DNA of 64,000 nucleotides, taken from assembly GCA_011799875.1 (NCBI GenBank), contig CM022298.1:48731375-48795374 (forward strand), given 5' to 3'. The notes under the pieces are model-generated. The model was not told the origin of the DNA and did not search any database. It saw only the letters and a program-made list of their open reading frames with translations. The DNA comes from Thinopyrum elongatum (Eukaryota > Streptophyta > Magnoliopsida > Poales > Poaceae). Shown here piece by piece: positions 1 to 8,150 of this stretch (positions are counted from its first letter, which is position 1; every line of letters begins with the position of its first letter). The position numbers and the translations under genes are program-made.

Positions 1-489
1 ATAATGTTGCATATGTAGTATAGATCCTTGCTTGCTGAGTACTTCGGATGAGTACTCACGGTTGCTTAATTTTCTCTTTTCCCCCATATACCCCACCTTG
101 AGGATACACCAGACGATGGAGTCCAGGAGCCAGACGCCACCACCGGAGCCTACTACCAGGCGGGTCCAGAGGGCACGTACTACTGGATCGAGCCATCTGA
201 CCAGGAGTAGGATCGGAGGCTCCCAGGCAGGAGGCCAACGCCTTTCGATCTAGTGTCGCTGTTTGTGCTAGCCTTCTTAAGGCAGAACTTGTCTAACTAT
301 GTCTGTACCCAGATATTATTTGTATGACTGACTTATGTATTCGGATCTTCGGATCCCTGGTCTGTAATATTGTGGACCTCCGTTTATTTGTGTTTAGAGT
401 TGTGTTGTGATATCTTCCCGTGAGTCCCTGGGTTTGATCGTACACGTTTGCGTGTATGATTAGTGTACGATTGAACCGGGGGCGTCACA
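1..489 (+). repeat. 3' end of a Tekay-type Ty3/gypsy LTR, cut by window edge
   Basis: These bases match the last 488 bp of the LTR at 22387-26126 and of the LTR at 34434-38176 almost base for base; one difference is an extra T in the run near base 80. The block ends with the same GGCGTCACA terminus and then passes into unrelated DNA at 490. It carries the same exon-like block (113-210) found in the other copies. The rest of the element lies to the left of the window, so its TSD partner (expected TAAGT if 5 bp) cannot be checked. It appears to sit in the first intron of the WAK gene. Confidence 0.9.
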
Positions 490-937
490 TAAGTACATTT
501 TATTGTGTCACTTGTGTTTACTCTTTTTTTAATGCAAGTTTACAGCTACTCGGAATTCCTAATTGTAGACTCAACTATCTTGACCTAGCGATGATCTAAT
601 TTGTGGCATTATTACCTTAAGAAAATATTTGCATTTAATTTTATTTATATATAGGGGTATAAATGCTTACCAAATGTACTCAAATATACGGTTATTGAAA
701 AAATGCAAATATTTTCAACACAAACATTGTTTTAAACAGGTCTTTGCGCCATTTGGCGCAACTGGTCATCTAGTGATTAGAAAGGCTGCTCCACTGCCAA
801 CTCCTATGACTGCACTTAAACCCGAGTAATGCACGCATAAAATGTGCCTTTGTTACCAATGAAGATTTGTAAAACAGAGAATGAACCAATGCAATCTCTG
901 ATGTGTAATCTGCTTGCATTATTGGTTTTGTGCTCAC
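490..937 (-). other. Probable WAK intron 1 sequence
   Basis: AT-rich DNA between the LTR end and the last bases of the WAK exon. Read on the minus strand it begins with GTGAGC at 937, a good splice donor directly after the coding bases. No open reading frame of note is present. A perfect 8-bp inverted repeat with a 2-nt loop lies at 744-761. The kinase exons expected downstream of this intron are not in the window. Confidence 0.5.
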
Positions 938-967
938 ATAGATAAGATTTGATGCATCCATTTCTTA

Positions 968-3071
968 GAGCATCTACAACAGGCGGGTAACACACGGCGC
1001 GCTAAAATAACTTTTATGGCGTCGAAATAGCATCTTTTTGCATGCAACAGAGCGCTGGCTCCAGCGACCGCTGCAAAATATTGCACGCGCGAGCGGCTCC
1101 AGCAGGCGCTGCAAAAAATGACGCTCGTGCCCAGCACAAACAACATTTCACACTCAAAATTGAAGAACCAAGAAGATGAAACACATAAAAAATAAATCAA
1201 CAATAAATAGTTCATTTTATTACAACTCAAAAAAATAGTTTATCTTCCAATACAACAAATAGTTCAACAATACAACATCAAACATACAACATCACTAGTT
1301 TTGTCGGTCATTCCATGCCCACCACTCCTCAATTAGATCCGTTTGAAGATCATCATGCGTTTCGGCACGTCGAATGGTATGATAGAAGGCAACAAATCGG
1401 GCCACCCTCGCAGCTCTCCTCCGCACTCGCACGGGACGTCCCAAGAGCTCATACTGAGAATAGTCTAAATCTTGCCCACGCTCATTCTCGATGATCATTT
1501 TATGCATGATCACACAAGCGTTCATGATGTACCAAAGGATCTTTTGATCCCAAAATCTAGCCGGTCCTCTCACAATAGAAAATTGGGCTTGCAAAATCCC
1601 AAAAGCTCGCTCCACATCTTTCCTAGCCGCCGCATGAGCATTGTGGAAATCAAGCTTTTTCTTACCTTCCGGTTTTTTCAACGGCTTCACAAATGTTTGC
1701 CACTTTGGGTAGATGCCATCCGCAAGATAATAGCCATAGTTGTATGTATGGCCATTTGCTACAAACTCCACCAGTGTAGTTTCATCATTTGCAATCTTAT
1801 TCATGAGTGGTGAACGATTAAGAAAGTTGATGTCATTCAAAGATCCAAGCATTCCAAAAAAAGCATGCCAAATCCAAGTCTCTTGATCGGCCACTACTTC
1901 AAGGATTATAGTGGAACCCTTTTTCTGGCCATGGAATTGTCCATGCCATGCTTTAGGACAGTTTTTCCAACTCCAATTCAAGCAATCTATTGAGCCAAGC
2001 ATACCTGGGAACCCGCGAGCTTTGTTCATCTCCAAAAGCCTTGCGGTGTCTTCAGCATTGGGAGCTCTCAAATACACTGGACCAAACACTTGCACAATTC
2101 TGACTGCGAAGCGCTTGACACACATGATGGCTTGAATCTCACCCATGGCTAATTGGTCATCAACTAGATCAGCTGGAATACCGTATGCCAACATACGCAA
2201 TGCGGCTATCACCTTTTGAAAGGTGCTATGCCCGAGTTCTCCGGCAGCGTTCCTCCTTTGCTGAAAAAACCGATCATGGCTCACCAGTTTCTCTGCAATG
2301 CGTTTGAACAACTCGATGCTCATCCTAAAACAACGCCGAAAGTACGACTCGGGGTATGTGGGATTCTCCAGAAAATAGTGCCTCATCAATCTGTTGTCGG
2401 CATCGATCTTATCTCTCCAAATTCTGACGACCCATAACCGAACCACCGTGCTTCGGCTTTTTATTGACGTGCATAGTTAGGATCATTGCAAGGTCCACCT
2501 CCTCTTGAATACCAAATTCTTCGTCGGAGGAGTCATAGGACAAACTCATCTACAATATTGAATTTAAACTTGTGTATAAAACTACAAACAACATGCACCA
2601 AATTCATCTACAAAATATGAAGTTGAAGCAATACATACCTTGCAAGCGTTTTGTCAAACACCTTGTAGGCGCCAAGCGGCAGTGGGCGGCCGGGAGCTGT
2701 TTGTCGGAGGAATGGCGCGCTCGAGGGGCGGCGGCGATGAGAGGAGGTGGAAGAAGCAGCGGCGGCGCGCACGGATAGGCGGAGGAAGCGCTGACGGGTC
2801 GCCGGAGCAAATGGGGAAGGTGCGGGCGGCGGTGCCAGCGCCTGGATCTGGCCGTTGGTCGAAGTCGTGCGTGAGTCGTCGTTGTCCACCGCGCGGGAGC
2901 GGGCGCACGAAATAAATGGCGCGCGATGCCGTTTTGCTCCGCGCGCTGAACCAGTTATACCGCGCGTGAGTTTTTTTTGCGTCCGCTGAAGCGTCCGGAA
3001 CGGTTGCGTGTACGCAAAAAAAGGTTATCTTTCAGCGCGCTGCTAAGATCGCTCGCCTGTTGGAGATGCTC
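968..3071 (-). mobile_element. PIF/Harbinger DNA transposon
   Basis: A 2104-bp element bounded by TTA duplications at 965-967 and 3072-3074, the 3-bp target preferred by PIF/Harbinger. Its ends are inverted repeats: GAGCATCTACAACAGGCG at 968 against GAGCATCTCCAACAGGCG read inward from 3071, a 17/18 match, with looser similarity continuing inward (GGCGCGCT against AGCGCGCT). It encodes a minus-strand transposase. The second, Myb-like ORF usual in autonomous elements was not recognised. The target is a coding position in the WAK exon, between Ile and Arg of the GDPRIRNGC stretch. Confidence 0.93.
1295..2549 (-). pseudogene. Harbinger-type transposase with N-terminal frameshift
   Basis: DDE nuclease of the plant transposon protein family (PF04827-like) that cuts and pastes Harbinger elements. 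The long open frame at 1295-2446 encodes 383 residues with the catalytic triad in context: D154 in GSIDCLNW, D205 in GSLNDINFLN and E279 in RKDVERAFGILQ. That frame opens with GTG, not ATG. The natural N-terminus is a separate frame starting at ATG 2549 (MSLSYDSSDEEF..KHGGSVMGRQ), which meets a TAA near 2410. A one-base shift around 2410-2430 separates the two. GSIDCLNWSWKN departs from the usual GSIDCMHWRWKN. The protein is probably not made at full length. Confidence 0.85.
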
Positions 3072-3074
3072 TTA

Positions 3075-3575
3075 TGCGCGGGTCGCCATGGGCTCCACGC
3101 GGGCATCGGCACATGTGCCCTCCGGCCGTGTTGGTGCACTCGCCGAAGCACATGCCCGGCAGCACACACTCGTCGACGTCCTGACATCCGCCCGCAAGGT
3201 ATTGGTTGCCCTGGTACCCGTCCAGGCACCGGCACACGTACCCGCTGCGGTACTTGCCGGAGACGTTGCGGCAGGAGGCATGGCTGCTCGGGCACGCGCT
3301 CCTCCGTGCGTCCATGGGGCAGCCCGACGTGGCCATCCCTGACAGCAGCACCGGCCTGGAATCCACAACAAAATCGAGGACGACGGGGACCGCCGGGCGG
3401 CGTGAGGGCAAGTACCCGGGCGAGTCATTGAGCAGCACGGCGTAGGCGCCCTCAAACCACCCCCTCTCGGCGATGCGCACCGCGATGGGCAGCCTGTCGG
3501 CGTACTCGTTGCTCGAGTCCAGCGACTTCATCTCGACGCCGTAGGAGGGGCGGCCGATTGGGATGGGTGTGTCGC
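3075..3575 (-). pseudogene. WAK exon 1, part B: end of GUB_WAK region and EGF-like repeats
   Basis: Continuation of the WAK frame after the insertion at 3576. It starts TPIPIGRPSYGVEMKSLD, carries AERGWFEGAYAVLLND (a conserved WAK stretch), and ends with two cysteine-rich EGF-like units containing the calcium-binding type motif DVDEC. The frame breaks at 3074, where the Harbinger element entered with a TTA duplication. The last 10 codons of the exon lie across the element at 938-967. Confidence 0.85.
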
Positions 3576-4054
3576 TGTTGTTGCCGAACCCTAAACCCTA
3601 GCTCTCTCTCCCACCGTAGAACTCTCTCTCTCTCCTCTGCTGCACTCGAATGACACAAGGAAGAAGAAGACCGGAGGAAGAAGAAGGGCACAGGGGACAC
3701 GGTGGTTTCTCCGGCGCAACGACGCCAATTCCACGAGCTCACACTCGACACCACAGCCATTACAACGAACCCCTCGAGGGCTTTATACCCGGGGCAGAAG
3801 TTGGACACGATCCTCACGCCTGTACCTGCCCGAGCGCTCGGTCCGGCCCGCTCTGGTCGCGGCGCCTTGGTCACGACTCGGTCACCTTGACCTGCTCGCC
3901 AACGGCTACACCAGGTCGGGCGCCACGCATGCATACACACGCGGGCCCCTACCCTACTCTACGCACGCACATACCACGCTTGCCACGCTCCCGATCCGTC
4001 CCCCGCGCGCGCACACGCACGCCCGACGCGATCGCCGTGGCTTATTTGCCAACA
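3576..4054 (-). mobile_element. LTR-like insertion, probable solo LTR, in WAK exon
   Basis: A 479-bp insertion flanked by perfect 5-bp duplications GTCGC (3571-3575 and 4055-4059). On the minus strand it begins TGTTGGCAAATA and ends GGCAACAACA, so it has the TG..CA ends of an LTR. A TATA-like GGGTATAAAG lies at 3781-3790 on the minus strand, and the 3' part holds a CT/GA-rich stretch and a GGGTTTAGGGTT motif. No internal domain is present, which fits a solo LTR left by LTR-LTR recombination. A small non-coding TRIM-like element is the alternative. The family was not recognised. Confidence 0.75.
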
Positions 4055-4585
4055 GTCGCAGCAGCCGGCAGCGCCGTAGCCAGGGGAGCTCGTCACGACA
4101 CCCATCAGCTTGTTGTTGCTGGAGCAGAAGGAGGAGCAGCAGCAGAGGACGTTGCCACCGCTGCTGTCGGTATCCCCGACATGCGTGACCTGCACGTTGC
4201 ACCCCGTCACGACGAACTGGTTGCGCATCTCCGACAACACGTAAGGGCTGGCAGCGCTGAGGCCGCCCCACGTGCCGTTGCTGTCGAGCCTCACCTGGCC
4301 CACAATGTCCACGATCAGCACCGTGGAGTTGGCCAGGGAGATCTCGACGACCTGGAGGTCGGCACCGACGAGCAGCCGCGGCTCCCCGCCGCGCGTCCGG
4401 TCGCAGGTCAGGTTGAACCCCGGCCAGTGGCACCCGTCGCCGATGCCGAACGGGTAGGGCACTTCCACGGCGCCGCAGCTGATCGGGCAGTGCGGCAACG
4501 ACCCTGCACCGGCCGTAACATGAGACGCCGCCGTGGATAGGCGGAACTGGAGCAGCAACACCGTCAACGCTGCTGCCGGAATCAT
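4055..4585 (-). pseudogene. WAK exon 1, part A: signal peptide and GUB_WAK domain
   Basis: The N-terminal 175 or so codons of the WAK exon. An in-frame TTG codon at 4615 extends the frame upstream, but the ATG at 4585 is the sensible start because a typical signal peptide (hydrophobic run, then LSTAAS) follows at once. Paired cysteines and the VPYPFGIG signature mark the GUB_WAK pectin-binding fold. A poly-CCSSFCSSNN stretch and GYGAAGCC precede the insertion point. The last five bases (4055-4059, GTCGC on plus) are the target-site duplication of the LTR-like insertion. Confidence 0.85.
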
Positions 4586-4767
4586 AGTCGCGGCTGCCTC
4601 ATGTTGTCTCTCCAATCCATTATAGGCATGTACACAAGTATATCAGCTCCCGCAAGGTACAGCGAGAATGACTGCTCTAGGGGCTGCTCGCTCGCTTGAC
4701 AAAGGCCAAGACCATGACCATGAACAAGAACAGGGGGCTGCATGTCCGCGTTGACTAATCTGGTCTG
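4586..4767 (-). promoter_or_regulatory. Remaining proximal upstream region of the WAK exon
   Basis: About 180 bp of apparently native sequence between the WAK start codon and the SINE. No TATA box stands out. The defence-type W-box core TTGAC occurs near 4698 and at 4751, but the motif is short enough to occur by chance. The string GGGGGCTGCATG occurs at 4734-4745 and again at 4768-4779 as part of the SINE target site. Confidence 0.3.
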
Positions 4768-5021
4768 GGGGGCTGCATGCGAGGACGGGGCGTCGACCCG
4801 TTGGCTGGGCAGCTGGGTTGCTGCCAGCCCATCCGAGTTCGAGTCCCGGCTCGTATGCGCGGTGCTCGCGGAGTTTCTCCTACAAAAGAAATGGCAACAA
4901 GGGTTATCCCTTGGTTGGTCTCATTTTGAGGACGGGGCGTCGACCCGTTGACTGGGCAGCTGGGTTGTTGCCAACCCACCTGAGTTCGAGTCCCGGCTTG
5001 AACACGCGGTGAATCCTATTT

Positions 5022-5056
5022 GGCGCCCGTTAACGTGTATTTTGCTAACGGGCGCC
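5022..5056. repeat. Perfect 11-bp inverted repeat (hairpin)
   Basis: GGCGCCCGTTA at 5022-5032 is the exact reverse complement of TAACGGGCGCC at 5046-5056, with a 13-nt loop. It lies just inside the left end of the candidate Mutator-like element. Confidence 0.85.
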
Positions 5057-5321
5057 TGCAGCACTCCCAGCTGGGCCGGCCCATCTACCCCTTCTATTTT
5101 CTGCTTTTCAAAACAGCAAAACTAGAGAGCTCCTCGCGAATCGAACCAGCGATCTCCCTCGAGTTATCACGCTACGTCAAGCAGCCCGCCACCAAGCCGA
5201 GTCATGTAAACAGAAACCTTTCCCTTCTTTTATTCTTTCTTTTCCTTTTACTTTTTCCTTTTCCTTTTTCTATTTTCTGTTTTTCTTTTTCCCTTTTTCT
5301 TTTTCCCTTTTCTTTTAATTT

Positions 5322-5790
5322 GATGTGGTTTTTAAAATCCGTTGAACTTTTTTAAAATTTGATGAACTTTTTTTAGAAAATTAATGAACTTTTTTCAAAT
5401 ACACTGAACTTTTTTCAAAATCGATGAACTTTTTTTCAGACTCAATGAACTTTTCTAAATTTGATGAACTTTTTTTCAGATTCGATGAACTTTTTTCAAT
5501 TATGATGAACTTTTTTCAAATTTGATGAAGTTTCTTTCAGATTCGATGAACATTTTTCAAATCGGATGAACTTTTTCCAAAGTCGATGAACTTTTATTGA
5601 AGATCAATGAACTTTTTCCATATTTGTGAGTTTTTTTTAATTCGTCAACCTTTTTTAACCAGTGAACATTTTTTGTGAACGATTTTTTAATTCCTAATTT
5701 TCCAGAAAACTTACACATATTTTTTGAATAGTCAACATTCAACTAGTCAGACCGGTCAATTGGTGAACTTTTTTGTCATATTAGTGAACT
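5322..5790. repeat. Degenerate tandem array of a GATGAACTTTTTTCAAATT-like unit
   Basis: Around twenty irregular repeats of a 20-25 bp unit built on GAACTTTTTT plus A/T-rich spacer. Spacing is uneven and units are diverged, so this is an old array. The apparent ORFs across it are chance. Confidence 0.8.
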
Positions 5791-6133
5791 TGTTTTAATT
5801 CAGATAGCGCCTCTAGGATAGTTCTTAAGTAGTGCGCGTTACAATCAATCACGAGTAGGCGAGTTTTCCACTGGTAGGCATTCTCCCGCACGAAAGAACG
5901 CCGTGAGTTCGATTCCCGCCGCCCACTTTTTTGGTCGTTTTCGTGCTACAGCATTTCTGCACGCTACGGGCTGGCCCACTAGGTTCTCTTGTGTGCGCCA
6001 GTTCGCTTCGGGTGCTTAAGGCGCCGACTATGACCTCCCCGAACACGTGGTGCTCGCGGAGTTTTTCCTATAAAAAATGCCAACAATGTTTAGTCCTTGG
6101 GTTGGTCTCATTTTTTTGCTGGGGGCTGCATGC

Positions 6134-7530
6134 CTCAAGTTTCAAAACACATGTCAACATATATCAGTGCATAGATCGATACAAACTTTCACAAGTATAT
6201 ATAGCTTAGCTTGTGCATACAAAGAAGCATTAGTTTAGCGGTTATGCATCCTAACCACCCGGGTTTAATACACAAGGATTTTACCATTTATTGATTATCA
6301 AGTTTGATGTGCGTTGGGACCATTCATTAAGATAAAATCTTGGGACTACTCATAAGTAAAATCTTTGGGGACCAGTGAGTACCATGCTTGGTGTCTGGTG
6401 GGACTACATTTTAAGATAAAAGTGACAGGTGATGCACAGCTGCTCCGTTGCGCTAATATGTTCGACGTCGTCACCATAGTTGCTTCGTTGGGGGTGCAGC
6501 TATGTGCCACCCACAGCGACACAGCTCGCCCGCAAGGAGCCAGAACTGGGCTGGCAAGTAATCTTGTGCCGTCATGCTGGTGTCATGTTTTTTTTTTTGG
6601 TTTTTCCTTTTTTCACATTTTTAAATTATATTATATATATACCTTTTTTTTGAAAATCTTAATCTTGCATTTGAAAAAATGTTAAACATGTATAGAAAAA
6701 TGTTTGGGTTGCATATGAAAAATTATAACGTGTAAGTAGAAAATATTAATCATGTGTATGAAAAATGTTTGTGACAATTAACTAATGTCACACATTTGGA
6801 AAAATATGGACGTGACATTTGATTTTTTTTATCGAATGTAAAAAATCTATGTTACATTTCCAAAAATCATCACAAGTTTCAAAAATGGGTTCATGACATT
6901 TTCACAAAATATTTGTACAATGTACAAAAATGTCTGCATAGTTCATAAAAATGTATTTATTATTCGAAAAAATTTTAACATGAATTTGAAAACAGTATTC
7001 TAGACATCTTTCCTAAAAGATCAAAACATGTATTTGAAATATGTTAAATCTGCATAAAAATATTATAGATGTATACAAAATGTACAACGAGTATGAAAAT
7101 AAAATAGGCATGTGCTGAAGAAAAAGGTAAAAAGTAGACATGTATTAAAAAATACCAATGGAAACTGACAAAGAAACAAAAAGAAAAAGCAAAGAAACCA
7201 AAAAACATCGAAAAAACAAGAAAGAAACAAATAAAACCAAAGTATAAAAAAGAAGAAAAAAAAAAGTAAACCAAAGGAACACGTTCAAAAAACAAAAAAA
7301 AATTCAAAGCATAACAAAAGAAAAAAACCGAAGAAAATCAGTGAAAACTGAAGAGAAAACAAAAACAAAAGGAAGAAGAAGAAGAAGCCCAAAACGAACG
7401 CGGACGAGCGAATGCAGCGACCGACAACAGCTAGTGGGCCGTCCAGATAGTCGTCCGCGTGTAGGCTATTCCTAATAGGAATCTGTACAGGCGAGACTCA
7501 GCTGTCTGCTACATTAGCGCCATGAGTTGT
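6134..7530. other. Unassigned AT-rich DNA
   Basis: No gene recognised. 6228-6280 has a weak tRNA-like pattern: an A-box-like TAGTTTAGCGGT and a B-box-like GGGTTTAATAC. 6310-6385 holds two loose repeats of GGGAC..AAAATCTT. 6590-7390 is A/T-rich with many AAAATG and AAAAAC runs and looks like a decayed non-coding transposon. I could not define ends or a TSD for it. Confidence 0.4.
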
Positions 7531-7572
7531 AAGTGAATTCTGAGTGTATCGTTCATTATTATGGAGTGGTCC
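7531..7572 (+). repeat. Left remnant of the Athila-type element split by the Tat insertion
   Basis: The last bases before the Tat element, including GTTCATTATTATGGAGTGG and the TSD GGTCC (7568-7572). Almost the same string recurs at 55884-55903 beyond the right end, and the sequence continues there with an Athila-like 3' region. The left boundary of this remnant is not certain. Confidence 0.45.
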
Positions 7573-8119
7573 TGTTGGGGTAATTTCACGGCAGATGTCC
7601 TTATAGGACTTAGTCGCGAGGCCATCACGTCAAGTGGTAGATTGAAGGGGTTAGGGGGACACAAAGGAGACGAGGATTTACCCAGGTTCGACCCCTCTTG
7701 CAGAGGTAAAATCCTACGTCCTGCTTTGGTTGTATTGGTGATGACCTCGATTACAAAGATGCGCTTGGCCGGCCTAGTTCTCGAGAGGTTGTAGCCCATA
7801 CTGTCTAACTCGGGGCTCTCCCTTTATATATAGGTTGAGGCCCGGGGTGTACATTAGAGTCCTGAGCCGGAACATGGTCCGTGCCCAAGTTTATCTTGCC
7901 TTCTAAGTAAAGAAAGTTCATATGGCGGTTTACAATTGGGCCTAAGCCGGCGCCTTGTGGGCCGGCCCACGGAGCAGGCGGCTTAACCTCCCAGGCGAGT
8001 CTCCTGGGTGAGTCTTCTGGTAAGCCACGGCCCACCTGGCCTGGCCCTTTTGTGAGTCGCCGCTTCTGTTGACCCGCCCCTGGATGGGCGGGTCATATCC
8101 TCGGGTTATATCCCCAACA
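7573..8119 (-). repeat. Tat element 3' LTR
   Basis: 547 bp, matching 55286-55832 along its length. The plus strand begins TGTTGGGG and ends CCCCAACA, so the ends are inverted repeats. A TATA-like TATATAAAG is present on the minus strand near 7821-7834. Immediately beyond, at 8120-8150, are 31 bp of Tat internal sequence before Copia-1. Confidence 0.92.
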
Positions 8120-8150
8120 ATAGCCCTCAGGTTGATTTGAATGCGTTCAT

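Larger units (their letters stand above)
938..4585 (-). pseudogene. Wall-associated kinase (WAK) exon 1, interrupted by two insertions
   Basis: This is the extracellular part of a wall-associated receptor-like kinase, a plasma-membrane protein that senses pectin or oligogalacturonides. The exon lies in three pieces on the minus strand: 4585-4055, 3575-3075 and 967-938. Start ATG is at 4585, followed by a hydrophobic signal peptide (MIPAAALTVLLLQF). A galacturonan-binding GUB_WAK region (CPISCGAVEVPYPFGIGDGC) follows, then an EGF-like region with CRCLDGYQGN and CQDVDECVLPGMC. Removing the insertion at 3576-4054 joins ..GCCD to TPIPIGRPSYGVEMK in frame. Removing the Harbinger element joins ..HGDPRI to RNGCIKS in frame. 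The exon is otherwise free of stops, so both insertions look younger than the gene. No transmembrane or kinase exon is visible, so whether a full gene existed here is unknown. As it stands the reading frame is destroyed. Confidence 0.85.
5012..6043. mobile_element. Candidate Mutator-like (MULE/MITE) insertion
   Basis: A 1032-bp insertion inside SINE copy 2. The flanks CACGCGGTG (5003-5011) and CACGTGGTG (6044-6052) form an imperfect 9-bp duplication, the size made by Mutator transposases. The termini are only weakly inverted (CTATTTGGCGCC on the left, ATAGTCGGCGCC read inward on the right). The interior is non-coding: a strong hairpin at 5022-5056, a pyrimidine tract (5215-5315) and a degenerate GATGAACTTTTTT repeat array. 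Non-coding AT-rich elements with such GAACTTTTTT runs are common in Triticeae genomes. That something inserted here is well supported by comparison with copy 1; the superfamily is less sure. Confidence 0.55.
4781..6120 (+). mobile_element. Dimeric tRNA-derived SINE, split by another insertion
   Basis: Two head-to-tail copies of a unit of about 150 bp: copy 1 at 4781-4927, copy 2 at 4928-5011 plus 6053-6120. Both start GAGGACGGGGCGTCGACCCG, carry a pol III B-box (GAGTTCGAGTCCC), and end TTGGTCTCATTTT; copy 2 ends in a T-run, the 3' end style of grass SINEs such as Au and p-SINE1. The whole block is flanked by a 13-bp direct repeat GGGGGCTGCATGC (4768-4780 and 6121-6133), which fits a single retroposition of the dimer. 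Copy 2 is interrupted by the element at 5012-6043. The family name is not asserted. Confidence 0.7.

Noticed and set aside
3650..4540. 296-codon plus-strand ORF over the WAK exon
   Set aside because: It runs opposite to the WAK reading frame and across the LTR-like insertion, in GC-rich DNA, and has no domain.
6428..7520. A Mutator-like element with GCGCTAAT ends
   Set aside because: The candidate inverted termini match for only 8-9 bases and the flanks do not match each other.
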